Origin: Paenibacillus amylolyticus | GTDB taxonomy: Bacteria > Bacillota > Bacilli > Paenibacillales > Paenibacillaceae | Direction: 5' to 3' | Length of the DNA stretch: 64,000 nucleotides | Assembly: GCF_003719335.1 (NCBI RefSeq) | Contig: NZ_RIAS01000001.1 | Location: 310,001-374,000, forward strand | Part shown: piece after piece, positions 58,038 to 64,000 of the stretch | How positions within the stretch are numbered: the first letter of the stretch is position 1 | How the letters are laid out: each line of letters begins with the position of its first letter | Program-made: the position numbers and the translations under genes | The notes under the pieces: generated by a model | Told to the model about the DNA's origin: nothing | The model's input: the letters and a program-made list of their open reading frames with translations, nothing else | Databases searched by the model: none

Positions 58038-58703
58038 TTAATCATCGAAATGACCGTATCCAAACGGGACTTGATGCTTCTCTTCAATACGAACAATATC
58101 GTTAATCAACGCTTCAAAGACCGCTATCTGCTTCGCGTCCATCATTTCAAGAAGATGAACCTCTTTTGCTTTCAAAGAACGGCCCGCTGCCGATGAAATA
58201 AGTTCTTTTACCGGGTTCAAAGATTCCTGACGACTTTGTTTTTCCTGATCCACTTTGCGTTGAGCTTCTTGCTTCTGGTGATACTCGTTCCAATCTTGCT
58301 CGTCAAACCAGAATCGGTCCCCGTATTTATCGCGGAAGGCTGAAATCCAGAACTGAAGAAGTTCTTCGTTTGTTTGTATCCGATCATGACAAGGCCAGCA
58401 AAGTCGAAGTCCATTCGTTTTAACTCCGCGTCCTTTTCTTCCTCTCGGATATACATGGTGAGTAGTTGTTGCCTCAACAATCTTGCAGCATTCACAAATT
58501 CCGTTTGATTCTTCAATCAGTTCCGCTATAACTTCTTTTGGAAAATCGCCGCGCTCCTTGGAGCCTGGTCGGGATTGGTGGTGAGATAAAATGTCCTTCT
58601 TCCACTCTGGAACAGGTTTCTTTTCTTTCTTGTTGCGTCCGAAGCTACTTAACTTCTTTTCCTTCGCTTTTTTCTCTGGTTTCCAGAATGTTTGATGGGC
58701 CAT
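58038..58703 (-). CDS. HNH endonuclease-type protein
   Basis: A 221-residue protein with an HNH nuclease core at about 55-115: CECCKIVEATTTHHVYPRGRKGRGVKTNGLRLCWPCHDRIQ, including the CxxC ... CxxC zinc site and the HHVYPRG histidines. The N-terminus is Lys-rich; the C-terminus is coiled. HNH proteins near phage replication genes may nick or cleave DNA or assist packaging. No intron-like disruption of neighbours is seen, so it is not obviously a homing enzyme. Confidence 0.85.
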   Translation of the reverse strand: MAHQTFWKPEKKAKEKKLSSFGRNKKEKKPVPEWKKDILSHHQSRPGSKERGDFPKEVIAELIEESNGICECCKIVEATTTHHVYPRGRKGRGVKTNGLRLCWPCHDRIQTNEELLQFWISAFRDKYGDRFWFDEQDWNEYHQKQEAQRKVDQEKQSRQESLNPVKELISSAAGRSLKAKEVHLLEMMDAKQIAVFEALINDIVRIEEKHQVPFGYGHFDD

Positions 58704-58774
58704 TTCTTCATCACCTTTCCTTCGTTTTCCCTGTTCTTATGCTTATATTTTGAACCTAATTCACTTCACACCCA

Positions 58775-58945
58775 CTACGGATTTAGCGGTTCCAATAGTC
58801 CAACTTGCTCCAAAATTTCATAATGTGCCTGTCTTTGCTCGGCGGTTGCTTGCACACCGTTGACTGTGTATCCAACATAGAATGCAACTGCCTGTTGAAC
58901 TTCAATAGGCTGGTCGTTAAGGTTGTTTAAATTGATCGTGTTCAT
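58775..58945 (-). CDS. Small hypothetical early protein
   Basis: A 56-residue protein (MNTINLNNLNDQPIEVQQAVAFYVGYTVNGVQATAEQRQAHYEILEQVGLL...). GGAGATTATGCC before ATG 58945. It is the second gene after the leftward early promoter. Unknown. Confidence 0.6.
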   Translation of the reverse strand: MNTINLNNLNDQPIEVQQAVAFYVGYTVNGVQATAEQRQAHYEILEQVGLLEPLNP

Positions 58946-58958
58946 GGCATAATCTCCT

Positions 58959-59135
58959 TCATGAGTATTGAAGCTGTGAATTTCTCTCATCGAATTTAGC
59001 TTTAATATCCGATGGTAGATCGTTGATAACCTCATCCCAAGTGTTTAGCAGTTTTTCAGAGGAGCTGCTTTGTTTTATTTCGGCGTACCTTTCAGATAAA
59101 GCTGTGGCGAATTCATCTTTCTCAGCTTCTGTCAC
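58959..59135 (-). CDS. First early leftward gene: small acidic protein (58 aa)
   Basis: GTG at 59135 with GGGAGGTG at 5 nt; 58 acidic, helical residues (TEAEKDEFATALSERYAEIK... NTWDEVINDLPSDIKAKFDERN) to 58959. It lies directly under the leftward promoter of the switch region, where cro-like or antirepressor proteins are commonly encoded, but shows no HTH. Confidence 0.65.
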   Translation of the reverse strand: MTEAEKDEFATALSERYAEIKQSSSSEKLLNTWDEVINDLPSDIKAKFDERNSQLQYS

Positions 59136-59180
59136 AAATTACACCTCCCAAATTTAAATAGATACAGGACCCTGAGTGGT

Positions 59181-59303
59181 AAGGAAAATTTTCCTTCGTT
59201 ACTATTCTTTATCGCATATCGTATAATACTTATGTTTTTATATTATACGATATCGAATATCGAGTCAATAAATCTTGATAAAAAATATACGATATCGTAT
59301 ACT
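59181..59303. promoter_or_regulatory. Divergent promoters with three palindromic operators (genetic switch)
   Basis: Rightward: TTGATA (59275-59280), 17 bp, TATACT (59298-59303), for the XRE gene. Leftward: TTGACT (59268-59263), 15 bp, TATAAT (59247-59242). Operators: perfect TATACGATATCGTATA at 59286-59301 over the rightward -10; TATACGATATCGAATA at 59244-59259 over the leftward promoter; degenerate TATCGCATATCGTATA at 59210-59225. A separate palindrome AAGGAAAATTTTCCTT is at 59181-59196. The XRE protein probably represses leftward transcription and itself. Confidence 0.8.
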
Positions 59304-59323
59304 TCGTCTGAGAGGTGATTTTC

Positions 59324-59530
59324 TTGAAGGTGACTCCGAATTTAACTAACATTCTAAGAGTGCGAGGTCTTACTCAGACCCAACTATCTGAATCTACTGG
59401 CATTCCTCAAGGAACGATTAGCAGATTTGATAGAAATGCTCGTCATGAAGCTGTACATCTGTTCTTAATTTCAAGAAGTTTAGGTATCACAATTGAAGAG
59501 TTATTTGTTGTTGAGGAGCAAGAGGAATAA
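59324..59530 (+). CDS. XRE-family repressor (CI/Cro type)
   Basis: A 68-residue single-domain HTH protein: LTNILRVRGLTQTQLSESTGIPQGTISRFDRN is the HTH, followed by the short helix-turn tail SRSLGITIEELF. AGAGGTG sets the TTG at 59324; the frame is open from 59315. It is transcribed toward the clamp gene from a promoter that overlaps a perfect operator, so autoregulation is likely. In position it is the phage switch repressor or its Cro counterpart; the length fits Cro better than a full CI. Confidence 0.88.
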   Translation: MKVTPNLTNILRVRGLTQTQLSESTGIPQGTISRFDRNARHEAVHLFLISRSLGITIEELFVVEEQEE

Positions 59531-59557
59531 TTACAATTCCTTCTGTGCTCCTTTTTG

Positions 59558-59785
59558 TTATCTTGGGGTTAGCAATCTTTCCAGTCTCATGATTTCCTTC
59601 TGTTGATACTGGATCAGATCAACCATCTCTTCCATCGCCATCAGCTTCCAGTCATAATGCTGATCCGAAGCTTGGTCTATAGTTGAACCATACTTCGCCT
59701 TCCCTTTTTCATTCTGCTTGTCCAGTAATTCGATAATTCGATTAGTTACTTCCGGCCGATTTTGTGCTTCATTTGCACCACTCAT
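59558..59785 (-). CDS. MazG-like/nucleotide-hydrolase-related small protein
   Basis: A 75-residue helical protein: NRIIELLDKQNEKGKAKYGSTIDQASDQHYDWKLMAMEEMVDLIQYQQKEI resembles the helical part of phage MazG-like/dUTPase-like proteins (KYG ... EEMVDLIQY). The metal-binding set is incomplete to the eye. Tentative. Confidence 0.5.
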   Translation of the reverse strand: MSGANEAQNRPEVTNRIIELLDKQNEKGKAKYGSTIDQASDQHYDWKLMAMEEMVDLIQYQQKEIMRLERLLTPR

Positions 59786-60075
59786 GCTCTCGCTCCTGTA
59801 TCGGGAAGAACAAGAATATCCCCATCATGGATAAACTCTGTTTGATTAGGATCAGGCGCTGCTTCCCAATGACCATTTTCCTTAAGGATTTGAACGACAT
59901 CAGAGGCATACGATTCATCAGTATTAACGATCAGGTAAGTATTCACTGCCTGCTTTCCCTCAGATGTTCGTCCTGACCGAACTTTATTGAGTAGGCGCAA
60001 CAACTGAACTTTCTCCTCTGCTGTAAGATGCTTATCAGCGTCCTCGTTTTTGATTACAGTATGCGTGATTATCAT
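59782..60075 (-). CDS. Hypothetical replication-region protein
   Basis: A 97-residue protein (MIITHTVIKNEDADKHLTAEEKVQLLRLLNKVRSGRTSEGKQAVNTYLIVNTDESYASDVVQIL...). Overlaps both neighbours (4 bp and 41 bp), so it is translationally coupled in the early operon. Unknown. Confidence 0.6.
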   Translation of the reverse strand: MIITHTVIKNEDADKHLTAEEKVQLLRLLNKVRSGRTSEGKQAVNTYLIVNTDESYASDVVQILKENGHWEAAPDPNQTEFIHDGDILVLPDTGARA

Positions 60076-60547
60076 TTTGTTTTCTCCCCTCGTCAGCTCG
60101 TTTTCTCAATTTGTTTACCGCTCTTTTTCGCGCCGATTTTTCCTTTTTGTATTGTGCAAGAGGGATGAATTCTCCGCGCTTTTTAATAAGTATATCTATG
60201 GGTAAAGTAGGATATTTGGCTTGGAACAGCTTCAGTTTTACCCGGAAGGTGGATGTCTCCACCCCCTTGATGTCTACCACACGCTGGCTACCATCCAACT
60301 CAGTTACTATAAAGTCAGCAATGTAAGTGATCTTTGGCTTCTCTTGTAAAATGAATTTAGGATGACATTCGAAGTCTTTAATCTCACCATACTTCTTCCG
60401 CTGGAGAAGTTCCTGGTAATACTCCCCCTCTGCCACACTATCGAATCGTATGCCGGTTATATCAAGATCGTGCTTTTTGACGATCCATTCCGAGAACAAA
60501 GTACCGTCTTCCGTGACAATCACTTTTGTTGCATTATATTTATTCAT
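60035..60547 (-). CDS. DUF1064 nuclease-like protein
   Basis: A 170-residue phage protein of the DUF1064 family: FDSVAEGEYYQELLQRKKYGEIKDFECHPKFILQEKPKITYIADFIVTELDGSQRVVDIKGVETSTFRVKLKLFQAKYP. The ExxYY, DF and DIKG positions are those of a PD-(D/E)XK fold; relatives are proposed Holliday-junction resolvase-like or recombination nucleases. ATG 60547 overlaps the sliding-clamp stop (ATGA); AGAGG upstream. Confidence 0.85.
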   Translation of the reverse strand: MNKYNATKVIVTEDGTLFSEWIVKKHDLDITGIRFDSVAEGEYYQELLQRKKYGEIKDFECHPKFILQEKPKITYIADFIVTELDGSQRVVDIKGVETSTFRVKLKLFQAKYPTLPIDILIKKRGEFIPLAQYKKEKSARKRAVNKLRKRADEGRKQNDNHAYCNQKRGR

Positions 60548-61677
60548 CAAACCTCTTCCGTCCTGTATGGCTGAACAACATGAACTGATTTCTCATCAAT
60601 ATCATCTAGGATATAAATCGCCTTCAACTTGCCAGCGAAGACCAATTTAACCTTATCCCCGTCCAACGCTTTAATCGCATCCATGAAATACTTGGAATTA
60701 AGAGCAACTGCGAAATTTTCACCCTTGAATGACACCGGAACTATGCTCTCATTGGCTTTTCCAGTCTCTCTTCCTTTGCCGCGAATACTCACTTCATTTT
60801 CAGTGATGTTGATTACGATCTGATTGTGCTTGTCTTCCTTAGCGAGTGTGTAAATGAGATCAAGGCAACTCATTAGTTCTCTTTTATCTACGCTCACTTC
60901 GGTGATACCAGTAGGTACAATTGACATTCGACCTACATCCGGGTATGCCCCCTCCAATACTCTGGAGTAAAATGTGAATCGATCCGTTCTAGCAAATACG
61001 TGTACCACTTCTCCAGTGGATGTTTTTGAGAATCCAAATTCGAGATTGTCTTTATCCAAAATGATTTTTTGTAATTCTCCCAATGCCTTAGCCTCAATCA
61101 CTGCTCCACCCAAGTTGCCTGCATCTGTGTCCTGCTCAGTTTTTGCAAGTCTATGCCTGTCTGTCGCTTCAATCCCAATCACACCTTCATTGATGTACAC
61201 ATGTGCTCCTGCGAGAATTGAAGCGTTTTTACCCGTTGGATCGGCTGCATAGGTCGCCTTTCTGAACAGACGTTTAAGTTCTTTGCCTGTAGTCTCAAGC
61301 AGTTCACTATCATCAATGTCAGGCACCCTTGGAAACTCTTCTGGATCGATAACACCCATATCAATTTCTTTTTTTCTAGAAATGATAATCACGTTATTCC
61401 CCTTCTTCTCGATGCTCACATCGCCGTTCAGTTTCTTGATTACTTCAAGGGATAACTTAGGGAGTGCGATCTGACCAGGTGATTCAACTTGAACGTGTTC
61501 GCTGAAAATATACGATTGTATCGTTGTTCTTGTGTCTGTTCCAGTAACCTTGACCCCATCCGCTCCAGCTTCGATCAAAAAGCAATCCAAAATTGGCATT
61601 ATATTTTTGCTTGCAATGGCCTTACTTGCATCTTCTAAGGCTTCTGCCAACAGTTCGCTATCAACGACTATTTTCAT
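60547..61677 (-). CDS. dnaN: Sliding clamp (DNA polymerase III beta subunit)
   Basis: A 376-residue beta clamp of full length, with its three domains in order (about 1-120, 125-250, 255-376): MKIVVDSELLAEALEDASKAI ... ILDCFLIEAGADGVKVTGTDTRTTI, TDRHRLAKTEQD, and the C-terminal VKLVFAGKLKAIYILDDIDEKSVHVVQPYR in place of the usual (P)M(R/P)(L) tail. It rings DNA and tethers polymerase. A phage-borne DnaN is uncommon among siphophages and implies a preference for its own replisome. Coupled to the loader gene; AAGGGAGG precedes ATG. Confidence 0.95.
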   Translation of the reverse strand: MKIVVDSELLAEALEDASKAIASKNIMPILDCFLIEAGADGVKVTGTDTRTTIQSYIFSEHVQVESPGQIALPKLSLEVIKKLNGDVSIEKKGNNVIIISRKKEIDMGVIDPEEFPRVPDIDDSELLETTGKELKRLFRKATYAADPTGKNASILAGAHVYINEGVIGIEATDRHRLAKTEQDTDAGNLGGAVIEAKALGELQKIILDKDNLEFGFSKTSTGEVVHVFARTDRFTFYSRVLEGAYPDVGRMSIVPTGITEVSVDKRELMSCLDLIYTLAKEDKHNQIVINITENEVSIRGKGRETGKANESIVPVSFKGENFAVALNSKYFMDAIKALDGDKVKLVFAGKLKAIYILDDIDEKSVHVVQPYRTEEV

Positions 61678-61801
61678 ATGGTCGATTTCCTCCCTTCACT
61701 TCTTTTTTAGCTTGAGGATTGCATTTTGGGCATGGACCCAACATCATCATTGAGCCTTTAAATTGGTAAGTTACCTTTGCGCCATCACATGTTTTGCACA
61801 T
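61661..61801 (-). CDS. Small zinc-finger protein (46 aa)
   Basis: ATG 61801 with GGAGGGG upstream; 46 residues with Cys2-x2-Cys5 in MCKTCDG and Cys24-x2-Cys27 in PCPKC, a DnaJ-type half-finger pair, then a basic tail. It overlaps the beginning of dnaN by 17 bp and lies 4 bp from the loader gene. Unknown, probably nucleic-acid related. Confidence 0.6.
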   Translation of the reverse strand: MCKTCDGAKVTYQFKGSMMMLGPCPKCNPQAKKEVKGGNRPYENSR

Positions 61802-61805
61802 TCAG

Positions 61806-62762
61806 TTATCCCCTCCGTCTATTTCTTCCGCCTACCGATATTGTTTTCACAAATGGTTCTATCCGTTCAATAATCCTCTCGGCCTTTTTCTCATGCTGCT
61901 TTCTGTCCATGTCCCTGGCATCCTTTACGTTAGCCAAGTGATGTCTCAATTCATTTATAGTCAAATTGGATGTATAAATTATTGGTAGCCGCTCCATACG
62001 CCGCTGAAGTATAGGACCAATTACTTCATCCCTTGTCCAGATGGTTAGTGTTTCGGCTCCGATATCATCGAGTATCAGTACAGATGCTGTCCGTAGAGAA
62101 TCAAGTTTGCTCTCGACTGTTTCTGTCTTGGAGCTAATAGCATCTTTGACTTCTAACAAGAAATCCGGCACATAAACCATGAGAACATCTATGTCGCATT
62201 TGGCTAGTTCTTGAGCAATTGCTCCAGCGATTCGGCTTTTACCTACACCCATCGGGCCGTAAAGATACAACCCTTCTGTCGTTTGCCCTGGAACGAATGT
62301 GCTACAGAACTTCACTGCCGCTGTAATGGCAGCCAAGCGTTGCGGATCAGGTTCGATGTCGTCAAAAGTCGCATCCAGAATATGAGCCGGTATAAAGTGG
62401 CTTTTGATCTTCTGACCAATCCCCTGTTGTCTCTCGTAATCCTTTAACAAATTGCATTTCCTGAGTCTAAACACCAACTCGTCCGATTTGTTAGGGTTTG
62501 GTTCTTCAACGCTCCTATGCCCCTTCTGGATGTTCTGACAGCCCGTTAGACCCGGACACGCCTCACATGCATCACATTGAGCAAGATGCTCTGATACATC
62601 TCTATATCTTCTTGGACTCGTTAGGTCACCTGAACGATCAGGGTACGTCTGTCTGAGCCGCTTTATTTCTGGATGGTTATCAATCTGTCGGATAGCCGCC
62701 TGCTGTCTTTCCGCAAAATCAGGAGGGATCAGCGCCTTTAATTCTTCTTCGAAGCTCCCCAT
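61806..62762 (-). CDS. Helicase loader (DnaI/DnaC-like AAA+ ATPase)
   Basis: A 318-residue AAA+ protein. Walker A GPMGVGKS (169-176) and Walker B LILDD (229-233) are clear; sensor residues lie in IIYTSNLTI. The N-terminal segment has a cysteine cluster (Cys63, Cys66, Cys69, Cys75 in CDACEACPGLTGC), matching the zinc-binding helicase-interaction domain of Bacillus DnaI. It probably places the host helicase at the phage origin. Comes right after the initiator gene, as in phages with an O/P-like pair. Confidence 0.92.
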   Translation of the reverse strand: MGSFEEELKALIPPDFAERQQAAIRQIDNHPEIKRLRQTYPDRSGDLTSPRRYRDVSEHLAQCDACEACPGLTGCQNIQKGHRSVEEPNPNKSDELVFRLRKCNLLKDYERQQGIGQKIKSHFIPAHILDATFDDIEPDPQRLAAITAAVKFCSTFVPGQTTEGLYLYGPMGVGKSRIAGAIAQELAKCDIDVLMVYVPDFLLEVKDAISSKTETVESKLDSLRTASVLILDDIGAETLTIWTRDEVIGPILQRRMERLPIIYTSNLTINELRHHLANVKDARDMDRKQHEKKAERIIERIEPFVKTISVGGRNRRRG

Positions 62763-62766
62763 ACTC

Positions 62767-63795
62767 TCACACTCCTTGTTTTGACCGTAAAGCAGCCAAC
62801 ATTTCTTTTAAATCATCCTCTGTCACAGTAGCTTCGGATTCTTCATCAGGTCGAGTGTCCGGCACAGGAACTACAACCTCATTTGAGTTTTGCCGTTTGG
62901 CATGTAGCGAATATACAACCGTGGCACAATAACTCAGGTTTCGTATCTGATCCCATTTGTTTTTGGGTTTAAAATTGTTGAATGCCTGGTCAATCCCGTC
63001 TAAGACTGTTTGGAGCGGAATCCTTTCAGCCTTAAACTGATTGACTGTCTCTTCATCGTTGAAAGATATCTCTAATCCTTTACCTCTCCTCTGGAGATAA
63101 CGAGATGCGACTTGATTGCGATAATCGATTTGGGAAACCTCCTGATCAGAGCCGGTATCTGCTTCAGGTTTAGGAGCGGAATCCGGGTTTCCCTTGTATG
63201 GTTCAAATAATGAATCGGGATTGCTTAAACAACAACTAACTTTAATACTGTCTTTAAACATGTCTTTAGACGTGCCCTCAGCCTTACTCTCGCAAGGGTT
63301 TGACCCCTCTTCGACTTCCACTTTTCGTAACTCGTCAGTTACACTTTTCGTAACTTCGGAGTTACACTTTTCGTAACTTTCAGGCAATTCGTCTTCTGTT
63401 TGAGTTACACTTTTCGTAACTTTGGTTTTACTCAAGTTAAGTGAAATAAGTTCGGAAAACTTGTCTCGATCCCACTCTTTCACGAGACTAACTCGCCATT
63501 CATCGTAGTTCTTGTTCAGTGAATAAATTTGCTTTCCATCCCATGAGATAACCTTACATTGTCGTAAATAGCTGATCTCTTTTTTGGCATCCTGTATACG
63601 CACTCCACACAGTTCAAAATGCTTGAGGAGTGGTATGACAGCCTCTTTCTTTTGGCAGCCATAAGAGAGTCGTAGAACGAGCTTGAGTACCTTCTGTTGA
63701 CGTTCAGTGAACTTCCTACTGATGATCTCGTCCCAAATTTCATTAGCAATTCCGATATATCCGTTTTTTAACTGGGGACTTGCCACTCTCCTCAC
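62767..63795 (-). CDS. Replication initiator with internal origin iterons
   Basis: A 342-residue phage replication protein of the O-like type. The N-terminal about 95 residues contain a winged helix (GIANEIWDEIISRKFTERQQKVLKLVLRLSYG ... EISYLRQCKVISWDGKQIYSLN). The centre (about 125-165) is low-complexity and repeats the peptide VTKSVT, encoded by the iterons at 63314-63421; the C-terminal domain (IDYRNQVASRYLQRRG ... WDQIRNLSYCATVVYSL) should contact the helicase loader. GTG start at 63795 with a GGGG upstream; a GTG three codons later is possible. Confidence 0.88.
   Translation of the reverse strand: MRRVASPQLKNGYIGIANEIWDEIISRKFTERQQKVLKLVLRLSYGCQKKEAVIPLLKHFELCGVRIQDAKKEISYLRQCKVISWDGKQIYSLNKNYDEWRVSLVKEWDRDKFSELISLNLSKTKVTKSVTQTEDELPESYEKCNSEVTKSVTDELRKVEVEEGSNPCESKAEGTSKDMFKDSIKVSCCLSNPDSLFEPYKGNPDSAPKPEADTGSDQEVSQIDYRNQVASRYLQRRGKGLEISFNDEETVNQFKAERIPLQTVLDGIDQAFNNFKPKNKWDQIRNLSYCATVVYSLHAKRQNSNEVVVPVPDTRPDEESEATVTEDDLKEMLAALRSKQGV
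63314..63421 (-). repeat. Origin iterons inside the initiator gene
   Basis: Three 19-bp direct copies of AGTTACACTTTTCGTAACT (plus-strand reading) at 63337-63355, 63360-63378 and 63403-63421, plus a 3' part-copy ACTTTTCGTAACT at 63320-63332. Starts are spaced 23, 23 and 43 bp. Each copy carries the inverted arms AGTTAC / GTAACT. This is the lambda-O-type arrangement of a replication origin within the initiator gene. Confidence 0.8.
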
Positions 63796-63901
63796 CCCGA
63801 AACTTCAAATGACACGCTGTTGTTATTTGCAAAATCGAAACAACATGATATAATTCTTTCAATTGTTTAGGTAACTGATCGTGTTGGTAGCACGATTAAC
63901 T

Positions 63902-64000
63902 TTAGGACTCATTTGATACTGTTGTTGCGGTAGACTCTTCTGCAATAGTAGTTACAAAAGAGTCCTTCTTCTTTTGGATCAGGAAATCTCTGGCCCGAGA
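63902..64000 (-). CDS. Partial gene at the window edge (C-terminus only)
   Basis: An open frame enters from the right edge and encodes the last 32 residues of a protein (RDFLIQKKKDSFVTTIAEESTATTVSNES) ending at TAA 63902. In this position a recombination or replication-associated protein is usual, but the fragment is too short to name. Between it and the initiator gene (63796-63901) there is a hairpin AATCGTG/CACGATC at about 63880-63900 and no other gene. Confidence 0.6.
   Translation of the reverse strand, partial: SRARDFLIQKKKDSFVTTIAEESTATTVSNES

Noticed and set aside
1..64000. CRISPR arrays, rRNA genes, complete tRNAs, insertion sequences
   Set aside because: No regularly spaced repeats, rRNA sequence, intact tRNA or transposase was seen. 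The only iterated direct repeats (63314-63421) lie in the initiator gene with irregular spacing.

Overview
The window looks like a Paenibacillus (or close Bacillota) chromosome segment, about 43-45% G+C by eye, in which a large siphophage-type prophage begins near base 7.7 kb and runs off the right edge. Host signals are a CotH-family spore-coat-type lipoprotein, an Ohr peroxidase, a secreted M1-type metallopeptidase, strong AGGAGG Shine-Dalgarno (SD) sites and many TTG/GTG starts. Nothing in the bases names the species.

Layout. Bases 1-5.8 kb are chromosomal genes, all on the minus strand, each with a rho-independent terminator. Bases 5.8-8.1 kb are a recombination junction: a large serine recombinase, the 3' half of a tRNA (probably Val-GAC) with its terminator, and what looks like the C-terminal tail of a lost tyrosine integrase. 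Bases 8.2-16.7 kb are accessory and lysogeny genes: an HTH regulator; a compact agr-type quorum-sensing locus (sensor-like membrane protein, AgrB, AgrD-like peptide, tandem-LytTR regulator); a winged-helix regulator behind a LexA box; an ATP-dependent DNA ligase; a SRAP protein; tiny membrane peptides; and a MazF-type toxin with zinc ribbons. From 17 to 50.4 kb the minus strand carries the late region, read right to left: terminase small and large subunits, portal, protease-scaffold, decoration and major capsid proteins, connectors, tail tube, frameshifted tail chaperones, a 2297-residue tape measure with two wall hydrolase domains, Dit, fibres, then XhlA, holin and amidase. A 6.5-kb cargo island (41.7-48.1 kb) sits between portal and terminase with a subtilase, two PD-(D/E)XK nuclease-like proteins, a DUF4760-like protein, a secreted protein and gene relics.

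Bases 50.5-64 kb are early and regulatory genes: a small tyrosine recombinase, a plus-strand membrane protein, a late-regulator-like protein, two YopX proteins, zinc-ribbon proteins, a C5 DNA methyltransferase and an HNH nuclease. There follow a divergent promoter/operator region with a plus-strand XRE repressor (59.2-59.5 kb), a DUF1064 nuclease, a phage sliding clamp, a DnaI-like loader and an initiator gene that contains iterons.

How it fits together (inference): the initiator binds its internal iterons and the DnaI-like protein loads helicase while the phage clamp gives processivity. The switch region sets early expression, the RinA/ArpU-like protein probably turns on the late operon, and the left-end regulators (LexA-controlled winged helix and agr/LytTR) could feed DNA damage and population density into prophage behaviour. 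The agr locus is the most striking system here: a complete-looking peptide-signalling cassette with neither histidine kinase nor receiver domain, a cysteine-less AgrD-like peptide and a regulator made of two fused LytTR domains.
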